DNA of 64,000 nt from Deroplatys truncata. Lineage: Eukaryota > Arthropoda > Insecta > Mantodea > Mantidae. Of this stretch, positions 20,935-32,147 are shown in pieces. The DNA lies in NCBI GenBank assembly GCA_030765065.1, contig CM060986.1, positions 72,967,573-73,031,572 of the forward strand, given 5' to 3'. Positions within the stretch are counted from its first letter, which is position 1. The number at the start of each line of letters is the position of its first letter. A program made the position numbers and the translations under genes. The notes under the pieces were generated by a model, which saw only the letters and a list, made by a program, of their open reading frames with translations, was not told the DNA's origin and searched no databases.

Positions 20935-22483
20935 TTATTTTTTTACTTATAACATTTTAATCCAAATAAACCTCTGCAGAAATAGCTACATTACACATTT
21001 CGTTATAGATACAAAGTGAACAGCGACAGTCAAATGTTTAAGAACAGGACGCGATATGCTAGCCTTAAAACTCCATACTGTTTCTCTGCAATCACGAGAA
21101 ACAATTGAATGTTGACAGGACCTTGAGAGTATGATCAATTAATGAAATATTCGAACTATTAATGGCTTATGCCACAAAAAAAATCTTATTTGAAATAAAT
21201 TGTGTGTTTTAAAGAGATCTACATTTCTTGTTTAGTATGTTTTCGTCTATGGCTAACGTTAACCAGTTATGCAACATTATACAAAATTCCTTTTGAATAA
21301 AGAGGACTTCACAGACTATTCCAAGAAAATTCACGTTAGTACATTTTATTTGTTATGTAAATATCTTTAATATATGTTATTTTAATCAAAATAGTTTTTA
21401 GGAGAAACAAATTTTCGAAAAATGTTCCATATAAATGGTAGTTGGGGTGGGGGATTTTCTGAAAATCTTCGTGTGGCATCCTTGGAATATAATGAAATTG
21501 AATACCAATTTTGGTATTTATTCGACTTTTCGTTTTTTACTTTCTCTCCTACGTAGGTATAGTATGCAGGGAAGTATTGCACTCCACCAAAAAATTCGAC
21601 ACCGAGATTTCACTGGAAATAATGTTTTGACTCCTTTAATAAAAAAAAACACTTTTAGAAAAAGGCCCGCGCGCGCGTATGTGTCTGTGAACATCATAAC
21701 TCAAAAATGAAAACATTCAAAGATGCGACACAAAGATTTTCAAGAAAATCCCTGATCCCACTTTTCGAAAATGTTAATTTCTCAAAAATGGCTCTAATGA
21801 TGGTGATTAAAATATTATATATTTAAGATATTTTCATGACAAATAAAATCTATATCTTACATTTTTGGAAATGTCCCCAAAAGTCCTCTTCTTTCTGGAT
21901 GGCTTTTGCATAACTGGCAAACATAAGAGATAGACAAAATTTTTCCACACAAAAGATTTATATCTCGTTAAAACACACAATTTATGTCATATATATTTGG
22001 AGTGAACCATTTCCGAGATATTTCTTGTTATTTGTTTGAATTTTCCGACACTTATACTTTTTCTCAAATGCAGTTCGTTATTCTTTCTTTTTTTATGTCC
22101 TGTACTTGCAAAGAGAATAATGTTCCATAAAGCAACAAGCTCTTAAAACATTTGACTATCGCTTAAAGCCTACCATATTCCCCTTGTACATACAAGAAAA
22201 TTAGCAATAAGATAGTTTCTGCAAATGTTTATCTCGATTTACATGAAGTAGATGAGGAACAAATATCTGTATAAATAGTTTGTACAAGAGTAGAGAAAGC
22301 CATGTGACTGTAACACATCAGATTTTTGAGTTATGCTGTTCACAGACAGGCACACAAGGATCTTTTTCTAAAAATGATTTTTGTACCCTCAAAACATGTA
22401 TTTCCGGTGAAATCTCGGTATCGAAATTTTAGGTGGAATGCAATCCTCCTCTGGCTACTTTGTACGTTGTAGAGAAAGTAAAA
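20935..22483 (-). repeat. R1 repeat, reverse, split by another R1 copy
   Basis: A reverse copy running 20935-21538, broken inside the 'attcgacttttcgtttt' block. It resumes at about 22325 with GAGTTATGCTGTTCACAGAC and ends GTAGAGAAAGTAA. The interrupting sequence is a forward R1 copy, so the element has inserted into itself. Confidence 0.7.
21539..22327 (+). repeat. R1 repeat, forward, nested in a reverse copy
   Basis: Left end ACTTTCTCTCCTACG; right end GAGTAGAGAAAGCCATGTGA followed by the CAGATTTTT block. All internal landmarks are in order. Confidence 0.7.
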
Positions 22484-22497
22484 ATATACCGTGTAAT

Positions 22498-22809
22498 GTT
22501 ATAGTGTAAGCCCAGTTCTATAGTATTACTATTTTCCAAAATTACAGCTGATAAAATAGGTATTTGTTTTATCAGCTATTGTGTTCGAATACCGCAACAT
22601 TCGGGTGCGCAATGAGTACCTTTCAACACTTATATTACAGTAATAGTGTTTTTACATTCAGAGAATCTAGTCACATTATAAAATGGATCAATTACAAGCC
22701 AATATCTTAAACACAATTTAAATAACTGTTTCACATCGTCAGGTAAGTTTTCTAAAAATGTATGCTTTTTGTAAGGTATCCAGATCTTATCTTTTCTAAT
22801 CTGAACTGT
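22498..22809. other. No recognisable feature
   Basis: AT-rich spacer. Confidence 0.4.
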
Positions 22810-23227
22810 ATGTATTTAAGTCCAACACTCAGGAAGCTATCGTTTTCTCTGCACAGTTAAATTCAAGTTTACTCATTACTTCCATCTCTTAAGACCACAC
22901 AAGGTTTCAAAATGTGAAAAGTTTCAGCTTCACTTTAGGGTTGCCTTAATCCAAGAATCAAAATCAAGGACATAGTCCAAGCATTAAGCAATTTTAGGAA
23001 TGATGATGTTTCACAGCATGAAACGCAAATGTGGCTTCTGCTGCAGCAACCTTATTCGATTCTGTTTGATTACCACTAAAGAAACTGGTCAACTGTTTGG
23101 AAGTTGAAGCAGAATTCACAGCTCTTGTGTGTTTCTTGCTTGTAACATGGTCGTTTAGAGCTCGTTTCCCTCCATTGGCGACTGAAATATAATAGCTGTA
23201 ATGAAATAATTCATGATTAGTTGGCAT
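22810..23227 (-). pseudogene. hAT/ZBED-like zinc-finger relic
   Basis: The minus-strand frame 23227-22994 (77 codons) reads SVANGGKRALNDHVTSKKHT, then ASTSKQLTSFFSGNQTESNK, then a VAAAEATFAFHAVKHHHS block. This resembles the BED-type finger region of hAT-related and CGGBP1-like insect proteins: GG..D...H..SKKH, followed by S..LTSFF and AAE..(W/F)A(Y/F)H. The paired cysteines that should precede the SVANGG block are not in the readable frame. Past 22994 the frame breaks repeatedly, although an MEVMSKLEFNCAEK-like stretch persists to about 22830. I read it as a dead N-terminal transposase fragment. A domesticated exon is possible but not supported. Confidence 0.5.
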
Positions 23228-23230
23228 TTA

Positions 23231-24296
23231 ACCTCAAGTATGTGCATGTTTAAATGAATGTTGAAATTACGCGCTAAACGTTTGCACGATAATTTCATAA
23301 ATGTTGGCAGTATACACAGTTGAAACCACTTTTCGTGTTTACGATTGCTTTTGTCGTTCCGAGACGCGAGCAGAGTCCATAAAGCTTATCTTACTTAAAT
23401 ATACCCTTAATTTCAAAGAATATGAAAATAAAATGTGCTTTTTAGTGTCTATATTGTATTTACCCATACACTTTACAAAAAGCCTCGTGTTCATTTCTTC
23501 CACGTTTAATGCTTGGAAATTGATATATGTTTTCTTCTCGGAAGTGAACTTTTCGTTTCCACAACATTTTATTTTATTAAAATTCCACGTAATTATGTAA
23601 CCAGTAACTGTGGATCATGTTCAGGTTCAGAATTACCCTCCACGTGAATGTTAACCTCATACAAACACTAGACAGGCCCTAGAAATAAAGGAACCGGAAA
23701 CAGCAAAATCACAGAGAATCGATTATAGCATTGCTTCCGCTGTCACTGTTAGCGCGAGATCGGCGATATATCGATGGTCTTCCTCAGCCACGGGTTGCTA
23801 TCTGGAAACTTCTATCGTAAGGAATGGTGAAATACTTGAACGGCATTTGGCGGTAAAACTCGAGTTAATAATAAAAACATTTTTTTAGCACTCGCTGCAC
23901 TTGCTTTTATCTCTTCGTCCAGGACATTCGTCTTCTAGCATAAAATCACGGATTGTCCGCGAAATCCACGACGTATGGCAACCCTAATTTCACTAACAGT
24001 CCTGATTCATTGTTCTGTATTTTTGTTAGAACTGGATCTCACAATTCCAATTCTAATTTCTTAGATGAGAGAGGGCATGTAAAATAGCTTGTGATCCAGT
24101 GTTGCTTACATAAAAACGCATGTACAGTAAGCTAAATGCCCATAAATGTCTGAAAATCGGAATCAGTCACTTGAATTATTTCTATATCATTACAATTCAA
24201 GAATATTTTAAGGACATGTCAATCTATAAATAAAAAAAAAATAACTATTTTAAGTTTATTCTTAAAAGAAGAGAATAATTACCTATGTAGTTTTCT
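23231..24296. other. No recognisable feature
   Basis: Non-coding. A 99-codon frame at 23301-23600 is AT-rich and not recognisable. Confidence 0.45.
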
Positions 24297-24297
24297 A

Positions 24298-25034
24298 CAG
24301 GATGTTCAAAAAGTCACGCAATCATAACCCCTGGAGCGTAGATATATACTTAATGGCAATAAATACACGCAGTTCTAACGTGTACAGTCTTACACGAAAA
24401 CTTTCCGATGCGTCTGCTTTCCTAGAGTGCTTTTCTTTGTTTAATGTTGGCAGATTCTCTTTATCATCTGTGTTCCACAACCAGCCCTGGGTAAGTCAAT
24501 CTCTTATTGGTTTGAATTTAAGTCCGACACATATGCATTAGCCTGTGAACGAAGTTCAGGCCTAGGTGAGTGGCGAAAGGAAGGAATACGGAAACATTTC
24601 ACCAGAATATGCTTTGCCAACCCCTGAATGTGTTCATCTTGTATAGATGTCAAAATTAATATTTTTGATGTTAAAAAGTTGGCACTCAAATATTAACCTA
24701 TGAACACAGGTCGGTTTCAGACTCAGGAGTGAAGGAAAACGGGGGAGGGGTAAGACAAACATTAAATGTACCAAGTAAGGGGTGGGGACTGGCATGGCAG
24801 AGCCGATTAACTATTTTTCTTAGCAACATAAACCACTGCGCATTATATTAGCATGACTTTATGCATGCAGGGCGCTAATAACCTTAGCTGTTGAGCACCC
24901 TTAAACCCCATCTCATCATCATCATGACTTTATGCACTCGACTGTATATCATGATTGCTCGGTTATTGTACATCTGGAAAAGAAAGGGGAAAAAATGGAT
25001 TCCCCATATGTTACGTAACTCTTTGAACATCCTG
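24298..25034. mobile_element. 737-bp non-autonomous TIR element
   Basis: Termini CAGGATGTTCAAAAAGTCAC (left) and CAGGATGTTCAAAGAGTTAC (complement of right) match at 18 of 20 positions; similarity fades just inside. Left flank TA, right flank TG (one change from TA), consistent with a Tc1/mariner-type target. No transposase is readable. It carries a tiny retroposon tail at 24866. Confidence 0.65.
24866..24922 (+). mobile_element. 57-bp 5'-truncated non-LTR/SINE tail
   Basis: The insert holds the hairpin-like GGCGCTAATAACCTTAGCTG, TTGAGCACCC and an (ATC)n tail. It is flanked by the perfect 14-bp duplication CATGACTTTATGCA at 24852-24865 and 24923-24936. Confidence 0.75.
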
Positions 25035-26250
25035 TGTTACTAACCACTGTATTTTCCATAACGTTTTGATGGTGCCGTTTACTTCTGAGCTGTATTGAGG
25101 TATGATCCATACTGGGGTCTATGACTCAATCAAGGTTGTTGTATATCTGGCTGCCCACATCTACTTTATTGGTATTGACTATTGGAGGGGCGAGGAGAAA
25201 AGGTCCTATTTATGTCAGGCATCAAAGAAAACTATGACTGATCCAAACGTGTCACTTGTTTTATTCCAAACAACTGTTGATATGTTCCAAGCTTCCTGCG
25301 GCAGTATTGCGGTGTGAATGTAGTATTTCTGCTGCCCTTGATTGTTTGCCTGGCCGTGGTCTAATTTTCCCACTACTGAGCAGGTATAACACTTCTGAGA
25401 CAGTTTGTGCCGGAGTTAGGCAGGCAGGCAGGCAGGCAGGCAGGATATATGAAAGTCCATATAGTTTGTCGACACGCTGCCGCGTTGGCACCGCTGGCCT
25501 CCTGATGAGAGATATAATGGCATCTGCAGAAAACATTTCTCATTACTGCAAGTCTTCCTTGCGGCCTTCTTTACAATATTTCTGTTTGTTTTTGCTACTC
25601 TTTCTGTTATTAAGAGTCGAGGCGCGAGCTCTGAATTTTCAATTACGAGAGGTTGCCAACAATTTCCTTCAGAAGAACATTTCTAGATTATACATCAAAG
25701 GGTTTTTTATTTCCTTTGTTACAGTTACACAGCATTTTATTATCACAAGTAAGGCTATTGTTGCTTTAATTTCTAAGTTAATATCGTAACATCTATAGGC
25801 GTTCGTTGTAGCAAAAAAAAGTATTTAAACGATAAAAATACGTTATAGGTTATAATCCTACCAGCATTTTATCATTTGTGTGCTACGAAAAAACCCAATG
25901 CCAATTTGATGTTCTGTAACTGTTTTATTTATTTATTTATTTTATACAACAGAGAGGGATGTTTGTGTCTGACAAGCATGCAAAATTTTTGGAAGCAAGT
26001 CTGGAGCATATTAAGGGAACCCCATAATAGTTTCAGCTACAAGATGATTCATCTTAGGATGACTAGCAATGTGGATTGCCTAAGTACTGAGCGTTTATAA
26101 CGGAGAAGACAGAGTAATAAATTGGGCGCAGTAATCTTTATATGCACAGTGTACTTCAGATGTCTATATCTCAGTTAGAGGAGGTTGCACTTCTGCCATA
26201 GATATTTTGTAGGTACTTAATCTCCGGGAGACAGAGCTGAATAATAGGAA
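25035..26250. other. No gene recognised
   Basis: Contains a 177-codon frame at 25256-25789 that overlaps a microsatellite and has no domain, and a minus-strand frame over the same place. Codon use looks random. Nothing else stands out. Confidence 0.4.
25419..25444. repeat. (GGCA)n microsatellite
   Basis: About six GGCA units in tandem. Confidence 0.9.
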
Positions 26251-26254
26251 CCGC

Positions 26255-26386
26255 ACGAGGGCATGATCGTCAGGTGTGGGTGATAAATTCAAAGATCGGG
26301 GAAACCACTTAAAAATCCAGCACCGGGAATTGAACCAAGGATCTCGAACCATAGGCGTTACCGACTGAGCTATTCCGCTCAATACA
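26255..26386 (-). repeat. tRNA-derived SINE, minus strand
   Basis: The minus-strand head reads AGCGGAATAGCTCAGTCGG (A box) and CTTGGTTCAATTCCCGG (B box), with good tRNA spacing. The body runs leftward for about 60-70 bp. The family differs from S1. Confidence 0.65.
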
Positions 26387-26539
26387 CATCTCAGTTGTAT
26401 TGCCTTAGGCTTACGTATTAGGTGTTTTGAAGAATCAGATTTTAGCTTAAAACCCTAAAGTAACTTCTCTGCTTCGACTGTGCAACGGGACGAAGGCTGG
26501 CGTACGTCATCCCCCGTATTTAAGTGTACCATAATAGCA

Positions 26540-26690
26540 TTAGCGGTCGCGGGTTCAAACACGGCGGAGGACGACTGATTTTTTTCGAGCGTATTCAAAG
26601 GTTCCTCATAACATAATTTCCGATGAAATCTCATTATCGATTTATGTGGTAGAGTAAAATACTTCCTCTACCTTATTGATGGGTGTTAAG
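26540..26690. repeat. S1 SINE scrap plus R1 scrap
   Basis: 26544-26594 is the B-box part of S1 (GGTCGCGGGTTCAAACACGG). 26597-26690 matches the terminal block of reverse R1 (GATGAAATCTC, then TGTGGTAGAG). Confidence 0.55.
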
Positions 26691-26866
26691 GAACTAAAAA
26701 GAACTGCATAAACAACTGGCAACTCCCAGCACATTAGGCAACCCGCTTTAATAAATAAGTTGGTAATTTATACTCTCTCCTCGCTATCGCAAGGTACAGT
26801 CGATTTAACTTGCTTCAGCTGTGAGGTTAAATATTATTTCTAACGAGGACAGTGCTTCTTTAAGAC

Positions 26867-27104
26867 CAGTGATGCCCAACCTCGTCTCTTATGAGCTAAT
26901 GTCTTGCCCCACCTCCTTCGTTTTGTGCTATGAAGCATTTCCCCTTCATTCACTCGCTGACCGCGGCTCGTAATGCCATGTCACAAGATAACCAAACATT
27001 GGAGTTTGGACAACCCATGACCACATGAATGCGTCATAGCTCCGCAAACAATACGTGGAGGTAAATCTGCCCTCCTCTGTTTCACTTAAGGTTGGGCATC
27101 ACTG
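26867..27104. mobile_element. hAT MITE, 238 bp
   Basis: Inverted termini CAGTGATGCCCAACCT and its complement AGGTTGGGCATCACTG, a perfect 16-bp pair of the hAT CAGNG type. Flanked by the 8-bp near-duplication TTTAAGAC (26859-26866) and TTCAAGAC (27105-27112), the hAT target size. No coding capacity. Confidence 0.88.
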
Positions 27105-27223
27105 TTCAAGACATTGAAGTAGCAAGAAGGATTCGGTTTGGTTTTATGAAATTTTGAGAAAAAATATAACTATTTTAATACTTTATTTTGTAATTAATTA
27201 ACATTTATGCTAGTGTTTGTAAC

Positions 27224-27870
27224 TTTCTCTACCAATCGTAGAAGACGTATTGCGTTCAAGCCCAAAAATTCAGTATCGAGTTTTCACTAGAAGTGAGAAG
27301 TCGTACACACCAACATACTTTAAAGACGCACGGTGAAACTATTTCCCTCAGCCTAAACAAACCTTTACATGTGCAACTGTTGTTAGTGTTTATTTTCCTA
27401 AATATTTCCCACATAATTTTGTTTAAAATATTATACGTGTCCATTTGGAGCAAGCTCGTGGTTGGCTAGCACAAATACATCTGCTTAATCATAGTTGACG
27501 CCTATCTCAGTCTCCTGTGCGCTACAAAACATGTAAGAATGTCTGCCACAGGTTTCTATAAGATGCCCAAAGTCTGGGGCTTTAAAACTGGTAAAGTTTA
27601 AGTGTGCAACAGCGAACGTTTCGGAAATGGCTTAAGCTACGAAAATTATTTAGCCTAAATTGAAGGTTATAACGATATTTATTATTTTCTCTGCTGCTTA
27701 TCTACAGTAAGTAGAGGTATTATTTTATTTCACTCGGAAATTCTATATCAAAATTTCAACAGTAATGCACGTTTTGAGTTCCCCGAGTAAAAATTCGTTT
27801 TAGAAAAAGATCCATGTGTGTGTCTTTTTTTCCCAGCATAGTAATACTTTTTTCTCTCGGATTTTATAGG
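27224..27870 (+). repeat. R1 fragments, forward
   Basis: 27224-27300 has ACTTTCTCTACC and the CCCAAAAATTC block. 27690-27870 has the same block plus the 'cacgttttgag' and GT-type parts. The intervening sequence is unrelated. Confidence 0.5.
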
Positions 27871-28863
27871 TATATGCAATTTAAAGGAAATGAAGTCTGC
27901 ATAGGCCTATTTGCAAAAAATTCAAATTTATTATAAAATATACGATTTATTTATCATGTGAATATTTCAAAATTTTCCACCACTGATATCCTTCCAGGAC
28001 GTATATAAAAGCCTGAATCCTTTGCACACTAACCAGGAGGGCTAACCATTACACTACAGGGGCAAACGATTCCATTTCAGAATATTAAATTTTAAATAAA
28101 CTCCATATCCTAAATCTACTTTATAGGTAATCTATAACGTATGCGGGTAGTTCATTATTGCTACGAGAGCAAAATTTATGTTGCTTTAATTACAGTGAAG
28201 GATAAATTACACTGTGATTGGCACACGTTCTGAGTAAACTAGTGCAGGGTATGCTATCTTGCGGACCGATCATTTCAGCAAGATTAACTCAGGTCAGCGA
28301 TGTTTGATCAGCAAGATGACGGGACCTCCAGCATCTGACTCAGAGGAGTGTGTGTCAATCACTAGCTAATCTCTCCCTCACCTTAGTCATCTTGATTTAG
28401 ATGCATTTTCCTCTAAACCTGAGATACATTTTGTACATGACCAGCTAATTAACTCGCATTGCGGAATTTCTTTCCCTTTATATAAGGGAACCAGGATGTA
28501 ACAAACTTATCTACATAGTTTAAAGAGTTTTTCTTATATTTGCTGTAATCGCAAACTAACTCCACGCAGATGCATGAAATAAATATTTTAAAGTGTAAGG
28601 GCTTTTTCCCAAAAGAGTTAGTTTCACAGATTATGTAGGTACACTTTTCTTCAAATGTTACAGAACTGAAAGCTAGCACAAACTATGAACCTTAAGGGGT
28701 GAAGAAAGCGAAAACAATAAAATTGTTTAATTTGGGTTAAAAGCAAGTTGTTAATTGATGATTAATTAAAGCATCTATTGCTAGAATAATTAATTTTAAA
28801 TATTACCTACTCTTAATTAACATAATCTACTCTAGAACAATTTAAAGGATGTTTATGTATGTA
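27871..28863. other. Mostly no feature; tRNA-like scrap at 28030-28075
   Basis: 28030-28075 on the minus strand carries CTGTAGTGTAATGGTTAGC, an A-box-like head with no B box. The rest is AT-rich and unrecognised. Confidence 0.4.
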
Positions 28864-29040
28864 TAGGGAGGACCATTTAAGTTCAGACTGTACAGTATCT
28901 CCAAAACTAAACGTTGTAGAAAGAAATGTCTTAAATAAAAGTTGCTTGATATTATGGGGGGAAGTAAATGCTATTAGTCGTGTTTTTATGGAAGACGTTA
29001 TGACGGGCATTTAAATTTTTGCAAATGGGAACCTACATTT
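28864..29040 (+). repeat. R4 MITE, half copy
   Basis: Shares about 170 bp in order with the palindrome at 43990-44331: GACCATTTAAGTTCAGACTG, ATCTCCAAAACTAA, GTTGCTTGATATTATGG. Only one arm is present. Confidence 0.7.
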
Positions 29041-29590
29041 TGTATTTTGTTTTCTCATTAGAAAAGCTGCTTATTTTGTGATGAGGAATAAGGAAACAAA
29101 ATAACAAATGTTTGTTCTCAATTACGAAACGTAACTTGACTCTCCAATGACCATCCATGGATGGTCCAACCATTCAGAGTTTTCATTGTTAATTACGTTA
29201 GTATAAGAACAATTGCAAAGTGCTTTATACAAATGTTTAGTTTTTGATAAGAAGTAAGATAGAAAATAATTTTATTCTAACGGACCTTTAAGGGTACATA
29301 AATATAATAAAAATAGAATTTTGTTTAATCTTGTTAATTTTGCATCTTGTTAACTTGCTGTTGTTATAATTCTTAACTTAAGAATTTGTGCAATATAGTG
29401 TCATAACTGTCTGGAATTAAATTACTTTACACGTGTACTCAGGTTTGCGTAAAGCGGCAATCTTGATTTCTCGTTAATTAATGAATGAATTGCTTATTAA
29501 ATAACCGATAACACCCTCCCATACACACATAGGTATTCTCACATTCAATCACCAGACTCTGGGCATATCGTAATTTTTGTTGTTTTTTTT
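29041..29590. other. No recognisable feature
   Basis: AT-rich, non-coding. Confidence 0.45.
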
Positions 29591-29596
29591 GTTTAA

Positions 29597-29690
29597 AGAC
29601 AACTTTCTGGAGCCCAGCCAAGAATCGAACCCGGAACACCTCATGTAGCAGGCAGTTTCTCTATCGAATGAGCTCGGGAACCAGTAATAG
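29597..29690 (-). repeat. tRNA-like SINE fragment, minus strand
   Basis: The minus strand shows GAGCTCATTCGATAGAG (A-box region) and GGGTTCGATTCTTGG (B box), spaced as in a tRNA. There is no closed acceptor stem. Confidence 0.5.
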
Positions 29691-29958
29691 CAGTTAAAGT
29701 GCTCGTTTTCAAGCATTGTTCTTTCATTTAGCGGTCCCCTCTCTGTCGGTATGAGTCCCCTTAGCGGTTCTGCTTAGGCAAACCTTTTGGTATCTGCGCT
29801 ATCCAGTGAAAATTAACTTCAACTAAGGACGGCTTGTATGAGCTACCTGGTTATGCGGAGGGAGGGGTAAAAGAGAGAGCAATTCCATGTCTAAAATGTG
29901 AGTGCATTTGGACCGATCATTTCTAATAAAAACTTTCTGATGCTCTGCATTCAAACTA
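29691..29958. other. No recognisable feature
   Basis: Non-coding spacer between the tRNA-like fragment and the next R1 copy. Confidence 0.4.
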
Positions 29959-30756
29959 ATTTCTCTACGCACTCTTCTACAATCTAAATTCTACCTGCTT
30001 CATGTTGATCTAAATAAACATTTGCAATAATGGCTTTATTACACATTTCATTGTAGGTACACTGGGAATAGAGTAGGTTTAAGACATAATCAAAACTTTT
30101 AAAAGCGGATCGCTATGTGATGGCTTTGAGGTTCGTTCTCTTGGCATGGCCGCGAGGGAGGAAAACGAATAGTGACAGGTGAAAATCAATTCAGACCATT
30201 AATAACGAATATCTCGGAAATGGTTAATGCTACAGAAACCTCATTTGGTATAAACTGTGTTTTAACGAGATCTATAGGTCTGTGTAATAAGCTATTGTCT
30301 ATCTTTTATAGTTGACAAGTTATACAAAATTCATTCGGAGCAAAGAGGACTTCAGAGACTATTCCCAGAGAATTTAAGCTATACATTTTAGTTGTCTTGT
30401 AAATATCTTAAACATATGGTAAAAGTCGGTAGAACAATTTTGAGAATGTAAAAAATAAACGAACATTTTTCATTGTAAAGGGTAGTTTGGGTAGAGAGGG
30501 ATTTTCTTAAAAATCTTCGTGTCGTATCCTTGGAAGATGTTGAGCTTATGTACCAAGTTTGGTATAATCAACCTTGAGTTATGCTTTTCACAGAGAAAAC
30601 ACACACACGGACCTTTTTTTCTAAAAAAAAAATATTTTCTTTTAGATTCAGGAGCCTCAAAACGTGTGTTTTCGGTGAAATCTCGGTACAGAACTTTTGG
30701 GAGGAATGCAATACTCTATTTAACTATAGATTACTAATAGTAAAAGTAATACAGAA
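29959..30756 (-). repeat. R1 repeat, reverse
   Basis: Contains the TTTCTCTACGC opening, the 'catttcattgtaggtac' block, the central block, the TTATGCTTTTCACAGAG block and a degraded terminus AGTAAAAGTAATAC. Its short open frames near 30519-30778 are shadows of the repeat. Confidence 0.65.
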
Positions 30757-31194
30757 GATAAGAACTTTCAAGTATTGAAAAGCAAGCTTCGTTATTTTTA
30801 AACATGTATATTTCTAGCTTTCACTTTGCGGTTTACATTATATTATTGTCATCTTTGTTTTTTTCCTCACAAAAAGGCGCCTGTTTTCCGCCAAAATAAT
30901 GTCTTGGGACAGGCTCTTCCTAGTGCACCGCCATTGCTGTGTTTTATTTAGTCAGTTGCTTGAGAAAACGAGGGGAAGGTCTGGTTGTTAAATTGAATGG
31001 CGTTGAATAAAGCTGTCAGCGAACCGCGAAAGTGGTGCCTTCATACTGTTCGTGAACCTCTTCAGCAATAGATTCTCCGAGACATGGTGTTATCTGCAAA
31101 AGTGGCCTTGGAAACAATTCAACAACAGGCGACGGTTTCAGGCGTTTCATTTTTAAGTGCTTAGACCAAGTAAGAACTGGTATTCTAAAAGGTA
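30757..31194. other. No recognisable feature
   Basis: Non-coding; about 400 bp without coding or repeat signal. Confidence 0.4.
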
Positions 31195-31553
31195 TCTTGG
31201 GGATGGAAAGGCTTACGGATTTTTAGGGAATATGATACATACTGCAAAACAATTGAATGCAAGGTGCGAGTGATCAAATATTGGATTAAAATTATGAGGG
31301 AGATCAATGACTTATTAGAACATTATGCTATAAGGAGCAGGTTAGATAGAATAGGAGGGGATAAGACTTGGGTATCGAAAATCAAGAGAGGGCTTAAAAG
31401 AATAGGGATGGCTAATATTTGGTTTAAAGAACAAGGAAATAGAGCGGTGTGGAGAAAAGTACAGAAGCGATTGAAAGATATAGGTCGACAGCAGACACTG
31501 TCACAATGTAATACAGTATCGTTAAGCTTGCAGTTGAAACTAAAAAAAGAATA
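31195..31553 (+). pseudogene. Non-LTR retrotransposon (LINE) ORF2 fragment, downstream of RT
   Basis: The frame 31264-31554 reads MREINDLLEHYAIRSRLDRI, then WVSKIKRGLKRIGMANIWFK and AVWRKVQKRLKDIGRQQT. This pattern (W...LK..L..IG...IW..Q) occurs C-terminal to the reverse transcriptase in insect LINEs, before the C-terminal CCHC-like zinc knuckle. No RT catalytic motif and no knuckle are present, so it is a fragment. Related sequence is at 56901-57729. The frame runs on into the flank shared with R5/F4, so its end is not the natural ORF end. Confidence 0.6.
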
Positions 31554-31587
31554 GATTGGCTAATGCACACCTTTAAATGGCGATGTA
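31516..31587 (+). repeat. ~70-bp direct repeat, left of F4
   Basis: Starts TTAAGCTTGCAGTTGAAACT and ends GGCGATGTA. The same sequence with a few substitutions follows F4 at 32148-32217. Confidence 0.85.
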
Positions 31588-32145
31588 CAGGGAGAGCCAA
31601 AAAACTACGAACCGCCTGCTCAGTGTTTTTCCTGTCCGCGTCCTCGGCGCTCGTTGCCGTCTGCCGCTATCATAGAATGGCGCGGATGAAACCATACATT
31701 TTAAAAACTACTTTTAAAGGTTTTACTTAACAACTTTATGAAAGTATGTTTGAAGACAGAATTATTAATAGATGTTTGTGGTCCCTCGGTCCCCCGACCT
31801 AACCCCCTGCGATTTGTATCTCTGGGGTAACTTGAAACAAAGTGTACAAGACAAACCCACACACCCTGGAAGAATTAAAACAAAGTATCCGCCAGGAAAT
31901 TGCCAGTATTTCTCAACGTGAACTACGGCGAGTTTCCTAAAGAAGCGCCAAAATGTATGGAGAACGACAGTGTCCAGTTTCAGCATCTCCTTACATAAAG
32001 TTGGTAAGTAAAGCCTTTAAAAGGAGTTTTGAAAATGTATGCTTTCATCCGCGCCTTTCTATGATAGCGGCAGACGGCAACGAGCGCCGAGGACGCGGAC
32101 AGGAAAAATACCGCACAGCGGTTCTTAGTCTTTTGGCTCTCTCTA
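31588..32145. mobile_element. Fold-back element F4 (DUF4817 family)
   Basis: 558 bp, TA-flanked. Left end CAGGGAGAGCCAAAAAACTA; right end complement TAGAGAGAGCCAAAAGACTA. The left arm is short (to about 31745) and the right arm long. The right arm holds, in sense, the transposase 3' end with PRSPDLTPCDLYLWGNL-like codons in about 31790-31840. It is a deletion derivative of the F3 design, deleted on the opposite arm from F1. Confidence 0.8.
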
Positions 32146-32147
32146 TA

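Noticed and set aside
25256-25789. 177-codon open frame
   Set aside because: It runs across a GGCA microsatellite, has no recognisable domain, and a frame on the other strand is also open. Random codon use.
26255-26386. Functional tRNA gene on the minus strand
   Set aside because: A and B boxes are present, but the sequence continues into a SINE body and no matching acceptor stem is visible.
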